Shown: positions 10,752-25,130 of the stretch, piece by piece
Numbering within the stretch: the stretch's first letter is position 1
Layout of the letters: every line of letters starts with the position of its first letter
From: Dipetalonema caudispina
Taxonomy: Eukaryota > Nematoda > Chromadorea > Rhabditida > Onchocercidae
NCBI GenBank assembly: GCA_013365325.1
Contig: JABVXV010000208.1
Coordinates: forward strand, 49,022 to 113,021
Direction: 5' to 3'
DNA length: 64,000 nt
Notes under the pieces: generated by a model
The model's database searches: none
The model's input: the letters and a program-made list of their open reading frames with translations, nothing else
Told to the model about the DNA's origin: nothing
Position numbers and translations under genes: made by a program

Positions 10752-13700
10752 CTAAAAAACATCCGTAAGTGGTGAAGGATCACAGTGTTTCGTGAGGCAT
10801 GCTTTCGTTACTGTACCGCCACAATCATTTATGCAGCAACTTTCCGATCGTGTCTTCATGATCAGCTTGCGCTTGTTCATTGGTGGTCCTATAATTATTC
10901 AAAATTCGATTAATTTCAGTGAAGCTTAGCAAAGTGATCAGGATAAAAAAGAGTGTCATTCGTTGAAAAATTCAACTCCGTTACTGGTCAAAGCGATCTT
11001 TAATTGTAAAGAAACGTCACACACTTTGAGTGATAAACTTTTTGAACATCAAAATTCCTCAACATTAATGAAGTTTTTCATGCTTTTTTACGATTGGTTA
11101 CGAGCTGTTGGTTCCAGGAAAATATAAAGAGAAAAAAGATCACTCACCGATATAACTGAGTAAAACAGGTAGAAATATGAGACCGTGTGCTGCTCCAATA
11201 AGTACAATGCCAAGGAACATACGGAAGTAAAATACTTTGAAAATTTGGGAATGTGCAAATGCGAGAACCAATATTCCACCAAACTTTGTAAGTGTTATAC
11301 CGCAGAGAACCTGCAAATGACGAACGGTTTATTTTTCGACCTTAAAGCAATTTATACCAAAATTTCAAAATATACCAAAATTTCAAAACCAATTCGAAAT
11401 TTAAAGGAAGGAACGAACCGATGATCCCATGCTTGCGAGAGAATGCCGGGCACGCATCAAGCGATCCCGATGAACGCTTAGTGCAAATGATCGAACGATG
11501 TGCGAACAGAATTCCACCGATATCCCCACCGTCTGTGAATATGATACTTGAAATTTTCAAAAAACTAAAATTTTCGAAAATCTTTGGTTATTTGAAAAAA
11601 TGAAGAAGTGCTAAAAGCCTCACCATGACAAGGTTAACAACAGAAACAGCATTGAAATCAATATTCCACCAATACATGAGACCAATTAAGTTGAACAAAA
11701 CACAGCTTATTGTAAGATCAATGATGAATGCTGACCATGGATCGAGGCCAAGAAGAACTGTTGTGACCGCAAATATGGCTACTAAGGAAAGTGCCAGTTG
11801 GATACATGCATCCATTACTATCGTCATATACTGTTCATAGAAAACATAAAATACGCTGTAAACAAAATTTCGCGCGTAAGAATGTGGGAGGTCACTAGGG
11901 CGTCGCGAATTCACTTTTTTGCAAAAACAAGAAATTTTATATTTAAATTAATGCTCGTAAAAGGTGAGTTATATTACTTTTAGATTTCAGATTTTGCAAA
12001 TACAAACGATGAAGTACTATGAAGTAAGTATAAATGGACTTGCTGTTAGCACAATTCAACTTCCATAGTTATATGAGCATTTCCCCTTTTTTAATTTCAA
12101 AGATTGCAACTGGCAGACTAGAGATCTTTTATACTACATCATGTCCTAAACAATATGATTTTTTCGGGTACATTCTTATGGATTGTAAAATGACCTGTAC
12201 GGAAATACTTCTATAGGACATCGTCCATCCCTATCTTTGTTCAACATAGCTGTAATATTTGCAGCAATACGACGAGCACTAGTCATAGCATTTATGAAGT
12301 CTGATGAAGTTTTCAAAACAGTATGATAAGTCATGAAGTGCGACGACAAGATCCGGCCACGTCTAGTTAATTTAACGGCCGAACCGTATGCTGCATGACC
12401 TCTGCAATTAAAAACATAGATTTAACTTCGAAAAAATTTAAATAGCAGTTCTAGAAATATACAAGGAAGCAGAATCACACAGATATATTTGAATTTTGAG
12501 GAGAAAAACACCTCTCTGGAGGTTTTCAATATGGGAAAAATGATTGCTTGGAAAATAAAAGTAGAAAATTACCCTTTGGCACACTTGGTACTCGGATTAT
12601 TGGAAAAGAAGTGTGTGAGATGGTGGTAAAATAGATCTGAGCGAGGCCTACCATCAAGAAATTCCACGTTACAAGAAATGCAGCTTTCTGAATTTTCTGA
12701 AACTGCACCAATTTGAAGTCCAGAATACAAAGTTCAATAGAATATTCTTCTTCTATAGAGATCATCTGGCAGTGTTTCGTACTAGCAAATGTTAAAATGA
12801 AATATATTTTGCATAACAAAATTATGAAGCCGCAAATAATAGAATGTTACCAGTAGAAGAACAAAACGTTCCATTGGGAAACATCCGACAGCATGGTGGA
12901 TCACCGAAGGGTTGTAACCAATCGAAGTAATCGTCGAGCCAATTCATTGCTGGATAAGCTATGTATGACCTGCAACGGAGATAATACTCATCTAACAGCA
13001 TCGACATTAATGAAGAAATCAAAATTTTGAAAAGGAGTAGAACAAAACTTCTGAAATGCTTTGATATTTTCAGCTGATAATCCAACATTCAATGTTGCTG
13101 CTTTCAAAGCTTTCAACAACGAATCAACTAGAAATTGAAATTTTGCACCTATTTGACCATCGTGCAGCACGGGCAATTTGGGCACCCAATGAATCTGCAG
13201 CACAACCGGCACCAGAACAAATTTTGTTATGTTCATAAGGGTCACTAAATTCCATATCCCCTTTGATGACAAAATATACTGGTGGACCGACTGAGAGGAA
13301 TCGATCCATGGATTTGAAATAGGAAAAGACATATGAATCCTGTAAATGAATGAAAATGAGTGAAATACAATCTGTACAATATAATAAACACTATTTCGGA
13401 AGGACTTCTTCGTGCACTACCTTTACCTACATGAGATCTAAGACTTCACCATAATTAATTCTTTTCATGGCCACCGGATATTTCGAAATAGAAAGTTGGA
13501 AATTCTTTTTTATTAAACAAAAGGAAATAGAAGCGGTGACTATTTGTCTTCTGAACCTTCCAGATGCATCCTAGAGGAAGTACCATAACTTTGATCAAGT
13601 CATAACTGAATTGAAAATGAATGGAATGAAACTTTCTCATCAATGAAAACATTCTTCTTTTATGAATTATAAATCTTTTCAATATGATAATCGTTGTTTT

Positions 13701-16700
13701 TTCTATCAAGTGACGGGAAAAGCAATGGATTACTTTCTATCCTTAACTTTGAGATGTCCGACATATTTACAACTGATTAAGTCTTTTCATTGAAATGACT
13801 GGTTGTTATTTCGATCATCTTTGGCAATGTTTTTCACACTAATAAATTAATTGGGAGAGATGTTGGAAAAGATGAAAATAAACAAAAGAGAAGGAAGATA
13901 AGAAAGCGGAAATCGATACTAAAACCTATACAACACATTAGCTGTCCTGGCCAGAGTTCTGCTTCTAGGATTCCAAATATAAAAATGAACCTAGACATAA
14001 TGTTTTCTACCTATTCTTTTATAAATAAAGAAATGAATTGGTACCTCAGGAACTGCCATCTTCTGATCAAAGCCAAGCGTGATGTTGCCCATCACTGCAA
14101 ATGAGCTACTGAGCCATCCAGCAAACAAAAATATCTAAAATCAAGCTAAAAATATTAAGAAAGTTGCTTGGAAGTGGACAATTTTTCGCGTTTTCTTCGT
14201 TTGTAAAACACCCAACTATAAATGAGCCAGACATTTATGTGTGGTGGCCAAAAGATATTTCACTGTGGGGAAATATGTCCCTAAAACATGCAAAGAAATA
14301 TTCGTTCATTTTTACGATTTCATTCAAATTTCTCGGAAATTTCAATATTAGATTATTCTTACCACAATGATTCGAACGTATTTTGACAACAGAAATGGTG
14401 CATAATAGTTACTGAATAGGTACAACATATAGCCATCACTGTTAACGCTTTCGACGGTTGTTATCCGACGACAGCAACACACTTCTGGTCTGCCATTCTA
14501 AATATTCGCAAGCTTCTCAATAAATCCATAATATTGGAATGGTAAGAAACAGTGCCAGAAACATTTCGATGTGCTGCATAAAATTATTGGCAGATTAAGA
14601 GAGAGACTAACGATACTGATAGCTTCGTGATGTAAGCAAGAAATTTTCATGATAACTGGAACAAAACTACCTCTTCGCGTCGCACATCAAGGATGAATAT
14701 AGCAAGGAAACAGGTTATTTGCAGGAAAAAGTTGAAAAATATCGCTAAAGCTGCATATAACGAAAATACCTAAACGAAAAATGAATATGGCAACAAATAA
14801 ATTTCGAAATAAAATCTTGGAAAATTGTCTAGAAAATCCAAGCAAAAATATTGCAAGTAGAAAACTATCTGCACAACATTGCTTCTGGACAAGCTTAACA
14901 CTTGGGAGGAGTGTTACTGTCACTTTTCTATCTCCAGTAATGATTGTTGCTTGATATATCATCATGGACGCTTCCGAGTGGTTTAGAGAGTAAATCTTTA
15001 AAATATACAAAAGGCTGAAACTGTATCTTCTTTTGTCTCTTTTTAATGATCCGAAAGAAAAATTTCAAGAAATGTTATGAAATGAGAACTCATTTCTGAA
15101 GATCGCAAAATTTGTTGAAAGGTTACCTTGACAGCAGGCATCGAGGATAGAGCTCCAACGAAGAAACACAAGCATTCAGATAGCGAGGATAGAAGCATGG
15201 ATGGTATCACTTTGCCACTTATACGTGAAATCCGCAGATGTAATGGCTCCGATAAAGGTTCCTCGGCTCGCTGAAAGGTTTAGAAAGGAAGAGAGGTGAA
15301 TTTTCATTAGGAAAAATGAAGATTAAAAAGTGCTTGAATTAAAACTTGAAGAGAAGAAAGATCATTGATCCATTACTTCATGAGCTCAGATACGGCAGAT
15401 GAAGTCAACTCTTCCCATCTTTACTTTTTGAGTCGTCAAAAGAGTTACAAATATGTCATAGTAATGTAATTAGGAACAACAGTGTAGGAAAGATATTCGC
15501 TGCTTTCGCTTTTCCAGTCTTTCTTTTTTTTGGGGTTGTTACTGTAGTTGTGGACAAAATTTTGACTAGCGTTGCTTGGGCCAAGCAAATTTGTTGATTA
15601 TTAGTGTAATGAACTAAAGGAAGAAAAAAAGAAAAAAAAAATTGATTCCATCCCGGTAAATGCTCTACGCTATATATTACATTGATTACATGATGTGTAA
15701 AAGAAATGTTGACAGATTCACTTCATGGTTCTGGTCTATCTGAAACTGTTTGAGAAACATCATAGGAAACGACAGGACGCAAAGAGATTAAAAATTTGGT
15801 AAAAGATTGCATGTGTTGAATTGGTAACTATGAGGTGAGAAAAGGAAAAAACTGGATTGGATTAGCGAATGGCGAACTTGAATGGATACCTGATAGGCTT
15901 GTACAAAAATGAAGATGTTGTCGACACCCACAGCGAGCACTAGAAATGGCTGCACTTCTAGGACAATTGTCGTTGCAGGGATGCCATAGAATGCGTACAA
16001 GCCGATGGATGATGTAACTGATAAAGCAACAATCATAACACCCACAACGCCAAGCATTATCTTCGAATGGACAAGCAACGTGGCCAAGTTGTTTCCAGTC
16101 ACCTGTTGGAGAAGACTTGCCTTAGATTTGAGCATAAGGCCGTTTATTAGCTCAAAAGAAGATCTCTTACCACAGTAATGATTAACACGACTGAGTCTGC
16201 ACTAACCTGATACTGTCCTAGTGCGAATGCAACATAAGCGAACATGAAGATATAACTGATAAGTATAGTGAAGACATCCGATTGGCTCTCTCGATCTATT
16301 TCATCCTGTACAAAATAGAATATTGAATTCACTCTTTTCAGTTCTTAGATGGCTTCAGGAAGAAACAATTTAAGTGGGATTCTTGTGTTGAATGGGAACA
16401 GATTACTGAAATCCGGAAGCATTTATATGGAAGCACTGATAGAGCAAACCTGAATGGAACGCTCGGCCGTGAATGATATCGCGTAGTTTTGATGCGAAAT
16501 ATTCCGAAGATAAAGGGCAAATCTTGAGAAAAATAGCGATATAATTTGGATTCTTGTCATTCAACAGTTCCTTGTAAATTTAAATTTAGATTTAAACAAA
16601 GTGGATTGTAAATTCTGTTTTGCTATATTTTAGAAGTAGAAGAATAATCTCAATTTGATAAAAATTGAAGTACTAACATTTTTTCCCATGCAGCAGCGTA

Positions 16701-19700
16701 TTTGTTTTCCACAGCGGTGATATGATTGTTGAGTAAAATAGTGATAACAATACCCCTTGCACTGTCCCACTGATTACTACTGTTGAATTCACCCAGTACT
16801 ACGTACGGCTGAATGGGTACACCAAATGCAGATAAGCAAGGAATACCAAGTCGAGTGATCGTCTGGTAGGGATTTCTAAATTAACACTTTTTTGTTGTAA
16901 TTGCTAATAACATTAAAATTACACTCTGCTTTAATTCGCAAAATGATGAATTGAAGTAGGAGGAATGAGTCGCTTACTGAGCACATGTCATGATATGATC
17001 CAAATAGTCGAACTGCGAACCACTCCAGTCATCTACGCTCGTCTGATTCAGAAGTGTCATATTGTTCTGCAATTCCTTGGAAATATGCTAATAAAGTTAC
17101 CTTTGGCGGATTACCCTCTTCCCTACAACTTTTAACTTCTGCTGTTTCTCATGCCATGTTATTGAAGCCTCATTAACTATATCCGCATGCGATCGTATTT
17201 CCAAAATTTCATTGAATTCTCAAAAATCACTCAGTTTTCTTCCAAACTTATTTAGCATAAATTTTTTAACTTAGATCTTTTATTCGGCCTATAAAGGTTC
17301 TTATGAAGGAAATTCTGATAATTCCTATGTAACGACAAATACACATTTTGTAAAGTGATTTGACATCCTGATGTATGTGAAATTTTTCCTTTACAGTATC
17401 CAGAATTGCTTAAGGAATAAATTCGAATAAATTTCGAAATAAAGAACTTTGATCGAATTTTTAACAGTAATTGAAATAATGCGTTGATAACACCGTTAAG
17501 CCACATTCAGAACTTGGCTAAATTATCAAAGCATTAATTTATGAACTCAGGCAGAGGGATTGGTTTTTGTAATAAAACAATGTGTAAGGGCGAACAGCGA
17601 TACAGTAGAAAAGAACTGAAATGCAACCTGAAAATAATTGAGTACAGTCATAATTGCACAGTTCTGATTATCAGGTGTCATCGGTTTGTAGCACACATCG
17701 GTGAGTGTTACCCGAGTACCGTCCTCTGTTACTGCTACTAAGTCTGTCACCGCTTCCTGTAGCTCTGCCACCTACAATACCGAGCAAATAGTTACTTTCA
17801 ATTCTTAACTGAATTATAATGATGTTTCAAGAGCGGAAATAGATTTGTTGTGAAGAAAGTAATAAGAAAGAACTTCTTGGAGAAATGCTTTTCGTAGCGC
17901 TGGGCCATAGAAGCCAAGTTCGAATAAATCGGACTGATTTTCATGTGGCCAGAATGATTGATCTCGTGGGTACATGATCAACTGTTCCATGCGATAAAAT
18001 GGTCTATAACTTTTTTCTTTAAACAATAATCAAAGTAGAAAATGCGGTTAAAATCCCACGCGAGGAGAAATGAATTCCTGATCAAAAAAACAAGTGATTT
18101 TCTTATTAGGTCGTTCTGCGGAACGGAAATGTGAGAAAAGTTGGATGCAATGATTCGGTTAATATGAAAATCTTTCTGGGAAAATTAAAACATGATAAAC
18201 TAACCCAAATTCGTTATCAAAAAAGTATTTCTCGCCACGTGCTTTACTAGTCCAGGATGACCAAAGTTCCACTGGATCGGTGGTGAACCGAACGAAAAGC
18301 ATACCGCTTGAGGAAAGTACAGCAATAAGCGTGCCAAACGCAAACACCGCTAACGGGTGCTTAACGCACAGCTGAAGAAAGAGAGATGAGTAATTTAACT
18401 TTTTGATAATTAAATTAACTGCATTGATACAATATCTCCCACAGGTCCATTGTTAAAATGAAAAATACAGCAAAATAAAAGGACGAAAGAGAGAAACTTT
18501 TCCCAATTAGATGATTTTATAATGTGACCCATTACTGCGTTACTTTTTCGATAATAATATTGACGGAGTTTGCCATTAATACCTGTCCATAATGAACGCA
18601 AATCAATTCAAGCTGTGACTCGATCCACGATCCTAACGTATCAATTGTACCTAAGTCAGCATCATCTAAGGTTCCACCGGCTGGTTTAAAATCACTCAAA
18701 TCGCCATCCTGACTTCTTTTCAAGCTATAGTGCATTATCGCGAAAAAAAGCACCGCAATGCATAATCCACCAAATCCAAAAAGTGATAAAATTAGCATAC
18801 AATCAAAGGATGCGATCTGACATTCGCCCTGAAATTAAAACGAAACAGCTAAGATAGTAACTAATAAAGGTTTCCATATATGCAACTTTCCTGCATTTTC
18901 ACTGCACTCAAACTTCTTTCTACAAACATTAAACGAAGTCAACGAAAGTTATGCTATGGAAAAATTTTTTGAGCGAAAAACTATTGCTAAACACTGCAAC
19001 AGTTGCAAGAAACCGCTCGTAATTTTCCGTGACAGCTTGCATATGTTCCGCAATAGCAAACTGCGCTATGCTATACCATTTGGTAATATAGGAGGTTAAC
19101 TGCTAGATAGTACTCAATGTAGAGAATTGTTCATGTTGGCAGATAACTATTGATAATAAAATGCTGAATAGAATTTTATAAATTTCCAAATTTTTTTCGT
19201 ATGCATACTTTCTATAGTTTCAAATAAATTGAAAGTTCCAAAGTGCACCAACTTTATTTAAAAGTCAATATCTTATTACTTCTTCTTTTACATCATAAGG
19301 CATCAAAATGCAAAAAGCAACATTAATGTAAATTAATAAGTGACATAAGACTAATCTTCTTGCTGCTTACCTGTATGATAAAGGGGAAGGGTGATTCAGC
19401 AATACAGGATTGTGGACAATCTTGACAGGAACATGGGGAGCCATTAGGATGAGCTGCTTCCGAACAAAGAAATACCCGTGTGGTGGGTGGGTTGATGTCA
19501 AATACTGTGACATTTGAAACGTTTAGTTGCATGGAGTGGGACAAGGAAGGAGTAAGAATGAAAGTGATATGGAAGGGTACGCCGATATCCTCGTTGTAAG
19601 TACCTAGAAATGTGAACCACCGAGATATATCACACTCAGTAATGCTTACACCACACATGAAACTAAGTGCATAGTCCGTTCCAATTGCTCGAACCTATAA

Positions 19701-22700
19701 TGTACCAACATTAATCCTTACACCTTTAATCACATTTATTCAACAAATAATAATCTCGTTAGTATTCATTAACATTTTACAGAATTGAAAAAACTTTCAA
19801 CTCATTGCAAAATGCCTTTTTTTGACGACAACCCTAATGTCAATAAGTGGACAATGAGTGATGAATAACTCCACTGAATGCATACATTTGTCTTACTTTC
19901 AATAAGAAGTGAAATTATCCATGACAATGTTGCAAAAATTAGGTATAAATTGTCATAAAAATTAACTAACATTTTTACATGATTGAAATAACCCATCTGC
20001 ATAACTGTCTCGTACATAGTATGCAACTTCAGTAACGTATTGCGTTTTGTTTTCCCTGTAAACCAGAAGAACTGAACGTCTAACTCGTTCGTTCTGTTGT
20101 AGTATCAATAATTCAGTGCCAGAAAACAGATGAGGATATTGCTTATAAGTTGTAGTGGAAGAAAAGAGAAACAGATTCCCACAAAATCCAACTCCTTTAA
20201 CTTCGATTTTGGCAGAGAATTCCATTGGCAAGCCACAAAACATTACCTTACGATAAGGAAGCTTCACGAGTAAGTAGATGCCTCGGGATAACCATTTTGA
20301 TTGATTGATGACCTTCCAAATAGCATTTTTAGACTCATTTATACTATGGAAATAATGAAGAATTTATGACACGCTTACATGAGATATAAATCATCGGTAG
20401 ACGCAATGACCCGTACAAAATTTGCCTGGTTTGGTGAGCACGTGAAATCACACCATAACTGCACAAAATTCGTCAAGCAGCTTGGACATCGAGCCAGGAA
20501 TTGTCGTGGCAGTGTCATTTGCGCGTCCAATAATGCTACCTGTTCTCCATCACAGCAAAATTCTTCATTACCACCTGAAAATAATCTATCAACCAATTTT
20601 ATAGATACAGTTACTCTTCATCATCTCCACTATGATTACCACAATTACCGTCCGATTATGGATTATCACTAATTATCTCTCTCCTGGAAAGCAATTCAAT
20701 CGTTTTACTTTTCAATTTGTTAAAGTATGACTCAATCAACTGTATCTTATCACACGAAGTAATTCCTTTCCTTTGACCTCTATCTATTGATTGATTGGCA
20801 GATAGGTATCTGCTCGAGTCTATTTAGATATCAATGAAACAAGTCACTTCTACTCTCAATGAAATCCTAAACATCAAGGATACTCATATGAGCATATATG
20901 AATTAATCCTTCAAGATTGATACAATAATCCAGTCTCATTCCCGCGGGATTCTTCTCCATTGTCCTTTGGACTGTACACATGAATAACATAAGGAAGTAG
21001 TGAAAGGGCCTAAATTTGCCATGTAAATGTCGCATTCATTAATAGACACGAGACACCGACACTCATATGAGCATATATGTGAATGGTTATGATATAGCTA
21101 TGATTTCGCAGAAGTGCTTCTTTTCCTTTCTCATCTTCTTTTCTTTTTCGGTAATTCTCGAAGAAGAGGGAAGCGGGAAATTTGAGAAGAAGAGAGAGAG
21201 AGGAGAAAAAAGATATTGGAAAGAAACTATGGTCGGAAGAGCAATATCCCAACAGAATTAGCTTTCATCTTGGCTCTCATGAAAAGGCTCATGGAGTATT
21301 CATCTATGAATGAAATTGACCTGACCTATATCATTTCACAAATGTCACCAATATCGAAATTTGACACGTTTTGCTAAAGCTTAACTTTTGTCATTATTTG
21401 TCATGGTTTATTATAATACAGCGTGATATGAAAGCTATTATCACCCCTTGTCCTGAATATAAGAGAAGAGCTTATTAGTAAATGGAAATAATGAAATGTG
21501 ATATCAGGTTAGTATTTATCACACTATCAATTTCTGAACTGATATCATCACTGGTCTTATCAGAGGTTTCAATAAAAATTTAAGTTCTTCTACTTTTTAT
21601 GGAGAGCAAAGTTTACTGCTATATAAATATAGGAATACTTCTGTTGCGAAAAGTAGTATCTTTTCCGAACGGTTATGAAATTTGACGATTTTAATCCTTT
21701 TCTGATATTTCGATAAATTTCTCGTTTTGTTCCATAATCGTTTCATTCTTTCATTTATAAGATTATAACCTGAAATTATTACTGGACCATACACTAGTGA
21801 CCGTCCTTAAGGTGGAAATAATTAAAGAGAATCATTCTAGGAGGAGTATTAAATTATACTTAAAATGATAGCATTTTCCGATTGTGTGTCATTTTGACAC
21901 TCGAATAGATGAATGCTTTGATGGAAAATTTTATAAATATCTGAATACGAGAATAATTAGCAAAGAAGAAAAGAAAGGTTTATTACTTTAAAAAATATCG
22001 AATATTGCAATAAATAATAACCGGAAAAATGAAGGTATGCTCTAATAGGCAAGAGAAGAATTTCAGATCAAAAGTTCAAGATTTCATGACAAAAAAATCA
22101 GCGCTTCAGGAACTTTATTTGTTAACTAATAAGTATTAAATAGTCAGTCGTGTATTAAAACCAAACAAAGTGGGTAAACAAGTTTTGATCCAGAGAAATA
22201 GTACATGAAGATCGAAAACCCAATGTTGCCAATATGCATCTTCTTCTGGCCAGGACAACCGATTGAATCATTATGCTTAAAGTGCCAGAATTCAGCTTTG
22301 AATGCTACACTTCTGGGCTAGGTTCATTCCTTTAAGCATTTTTACTTATTTTGAAAGAGAAATAGTATTGTGAAGACAATAAATTAATAAAACGAGATTG
22401 ATTTTTTTCGAAAAATTGGTTAAATTTAGGCAGTTAAATTGAATTAAAGCAATGTGGGAGACAAAGCATACAAATAGGAAAGAATTGAATGAGAAAATTT
22501 GATTGTCTTGAATTTTCTACTGTCATTATGCGGAAAGATATGTTTTTCTTCTTTCTCTTCCATTTTCAACTTTGACAAATAAGCTCTACACGGTTAATGT
22601 TCAGGAACTTTGTCACTCTCAACACCGATCGCGACCCAAACTCAAACTTTCATATCAAAGCAGAAAGTATACAACAGTGGCGTTCCTCCTCCTTTTTTTA

Positions 22701-23194
22701 AGTTATTAAGTTGCTCGTTTCATATTTTATTCCATTATATTCTCTTTTGCTTCTCTATTCAACTTTCGGATCTCTTAATATTATTTCTCTCTATATCAGG
22801 GGTTACTCTGGCAATGGCCTAATTATGTCAGCGATAAATGAAGTGAAATACATTTAATTTCTTTGGCGTACTATTTTCCTACTCTTCAGAAAAAGAAAAC
22901 AGAGAAACATAACTGATATTAATCATACAAAATCAAACCTTGAAACAGGTGAGGACACAGTGACGCCAGCGTTTGCCGATGTTTTTCGATAGATAGTTGT
23001 AAAGGTGGTCCATGATAGGGACATGTTTGGTGCATGGCACCACGGTGTCCGCATACACCACGCATGGAGCATTCACGTACCATTTTTGCAGTAGACGATG
23101 ACACACCGGTGCTACCATGGCTCACGTCACAACGTGAAACTTGAAAATAAACCACAAAAACGAGCTCGACTGCAAACAGTTGTCGCATATGCAT
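10752..23194 (-). CDS. NPC1: NPC1-family intracellular cholesterol transporter (nematode NCR-1/NCR-2 type), complete
   Basis: Late endosome/lysosome membrane protein that takes sterol from NPC2 and exports it. Exons: 23194-22939, 20574-20379, 20055-19971, 19694-19371, 18828-18583, 18371-18205, 18009-17874, 17771-17628, 17066-16978, 16875-16678, 16522-16450, 16305-16207, 16102-15890, 15270-15127, 14769-14671, 14497-14363, 14134-14045, 13339-13149, 12969-12851, 12696-12573, 12401-12195, 11855-11624, 11532-11419, 11310-11148, 10888-10752. Sum 3981 nt, 1326 aa (human NPC1, as I recall, 1278). Seen: signal peptide, Cys-rich N-terminal domain, sterol-sensing domain with [14 protein letters not shown], second luminal loop with WLDDYFDW and PPCCRM, and C-terminal membrane block with FYVFYEQY and ISVEFCSHI. 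Start: MHMRQLF begins a hydrophobic leader. Odd: it ends LTDVF with no terminal di-leucine signal like the human LLNF; exons 7 and 11 use AAG acceptors. I cannot separate ncr-1 from ncr-2. Confidence 0.95.
14671..16305 (-). other. NPC1: NPC1 sterol-sensing domain (exons 12-15)
   Basis: Residues about 639-823. Seen in order: [76 protein letters not shown], and [18 protein letters not shown]. These are five consecutive hydrophobic spans, as in SCAP, Patched and HMG-CoA reductase. All four exons are phase 0. Intron 13 (15271-15889, 619 bp) holds only AT-rich sequence. Confidence 0.9.
20575..22938. other. NPC1 intron 1 (2.36 kb)
   Basis: Separates the signal-peptide exon from the rest of the N-terminal domain. 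It holds a 19-bp direct repeat (20882-20900 and 21061-21079) and a purine-rich stretch near 21160-21230. ORFs at 21010-21261 are repeat-driven. No exon-like similarity recognised. Confidence 0.6.
20882..21079. repeat. 19-bp direct repeat pair in NPC1 intron 1
   Basis: Identical 19-base words occupy 20882-20900 and 21061-21079, containing the palindromic core CATATG twice. They are separated by 160 bp. The flanking bases differ, so this is not part of a longer duplication. Confidence 0.9.
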
Positions 23195-23224
23195 GTAAAT
23201 TTTGGAGATTATGTAAATTTTTTT

Positions 23225-23226
23225 CT
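23225..23226 (-). promoter_or_regulatory. Candidate spliced-leader trans-splice acceptor of NPC1
   Basis: On the minus strand ccattctgccag ends at 23225, 30 nt before the start codon at 23194. Nematode pre-mRNAs often receive SL1 at such a site close to the ATG. The context is weaker than TTTTCAG, so this is inference. Confidence 0.25.
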
Positions 23227-24119
23227 GGCAGAATGGATTTAAAAAACTCTCAAAAATTTGTCGCTGAAACTGCAGAATCAAACAGAGTGACACAGTTCAT
23301 CACTGCGACAATTATTATTTCGAGAGAGAATAACACATGGGAGGTAACATCGCGTAAATCTAAATGGAATTTGCAGGAAAGGAATGAAATTTACGGAGAG
23401 AAATCAGAAGTAAATTCATCGAGTAGTTCGGTTGGCTTCGGACTGAGGCGACTTTTTTTATATTCCGGATGCGTATAGAAGTTGCGTGGAACAAAAGTCG
23501 TAGTAAAATAAGTAATATTTTTGATAAAACGGACGTCTAGCTTTTGTCATATGTGACGACTTATCCGAACACGTGCGCTCCACGTCACAACATTGAAATC
23601 CGTGGCAGCGATAAAAAAGCTCTGCAACAAAAATTGGTCACAACGCTTTTACAAAAGGTGAAGGTGAAATCAACGCGCATCAATTGATCAATTGGTTAAG
23701 GGGCAATTGATCAACTGGATAAGATTACCCAACTAACTGACTGACTGACTAAATGATTGAATAACTTATAGATTGAAATGATGCAGCAGGAATTTATAAA
23801 AATCGTACGGCAGAAATGATGTATGATTCTGTCATATCAGTTCGAGGCTATTCTAAATGACCATAAACCTTTCTAACGTATATATAGCGAATATGACGTT
23901 GGCTTGGTTCCGATCATGAACACAACCGAAAAGTGAAAGATTTATGATGGGTAAGATGCGAGATGTGGAAAGAGCCTGTTGAAAAAATGACAGCTAAACT
24001 TAAATGACAGAGATTAGGAGAGATAAATTTATATCTCACACAGTGAATATACCTCATTTTTGAATATATGCATGAAGAAGAGGGGAAATGAGATTTCTAA
24101 GAGAGAAGTACTTCTTCAG

Positions 24120-24141
24120 TTTTTTTTTTTTTTTTTTTTTT
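24120..24141. repeat. Poly-T tract (22 nt)
   Basis: Uninterrupted run of T. On the minus strand it is a poly-A run, but no retrotransposon body was recognised next to it. Confidence 0.9.
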
Positions 24142-25130
24142 GCCTATAAGGATGCCTAACATTAAAGGAATTGATGCAAACAATCTGTAATGCTTATGCA
24201 TTCTGTTTAAGAGAAAGTAAGCATTTCAGGAATATTTTTATGAATTTGTAATGCTGAATTAGCAATTACTATTTCTCTTTGCTTTGATTAATTAATTTGC
24301 TCTAACTGTAATAACAAGCAAATGGAGAAGCGCACGCAATATTAGGAGAAAAATGAAAGCGAATTTACAAAAATCTTTAAAATTCATATTTTAGGCTAAA
24401 AAATATTGCGGAGAGGTGAAGAAAAGAGGAGAGTCTTTCTTGCAACGAATGTGGGTGAGAATTCATTTTTTCATCAAATAAATAAAATTGCCAACATATT
24501 CAAGCAGTCGACATCATTTATCGATCAAACCAGTCGATGTTTGAGGCAGCAAAAAAGCTATCAAAGTTTCGTTTATTTTTGTTGGGATTAGCAGTTCCAG
24601 TATGTGCGCCAATAAATTGAAAGTGTGTGACTCATCCCATTTTTTCCGTCCAGTTGCAATACTTTTTTCAATTTTCCGATGAAAGCTCAGAGAGAATTAT
24701 GAAAGAGGTCGGATCGGTGGAATACTTATTGAATCGAAATATGATCAATGCCTCCCATTTGAATATGTGTATAAAAAGCATAGAAAGTTGAAAGTTCAGA
24801 GCAGTCATCTGAAAAACTGAATTTTTTGCAACAAAGGAAAGGTCGCTCTCCCATCACAAAAGGTAACTGAGAAAAGAAATGAAATGGAATTGAATTGAGG
24901 GAAAGAGAGTTATGTTGTCATAGGAATCTTGGCAAATAATTCTCTGTCAACCTGTCAACAGTTAGTTATAGGTTACGGCAATATCTTTTTTTATAATATT
25001 TAGTCAAAAGAAAAAGAAACCTTTTCTGAGAGTATGCAAGGGAAATAAAAGGAAAAGAAAAAGGATTTTCAATTTTAATTTATTTTTCAGATTCACAAAA
25101 ATATATTAATATTAGTATTAATATCGTCGT

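Larger units (their letters stand above)
19371..23194 (-). other. NPC1: NPC1 signal peptide and Cys-rich N-terminal sterol-binding domain (exons 1-4)
   Basis: Residues about 1-287. After the leader (to about residue 20) come paired cysteines typical of the NPC1 N-terminal domain: [54 protein letters not shown], and [10 protein letters not shown] just before the first membrane span. Exon 1 to exon 2 is phase 1 (CAAG|gttt, ttttcag|GTGG). Exon 3 uses tggtttacag|G, the only acceptor I found that restores phase after exon 2 ends AT|gtaagc. Confidence 0.9.

Noticed and set aside
20379..20672. Plus-strand ORF of 97 codons
   Set aside because: Antisense of NPC1 exon 2; the minus strand encodes the conserved RCPSC and [12 protein letters not shown] motifs.
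23098..23478. Plus-strand ORF of 126 codons
   Set aside because: Overlaps NPC1 exon 1 on the opposite strand and extends into low-complexity flank; no similarity recognised.
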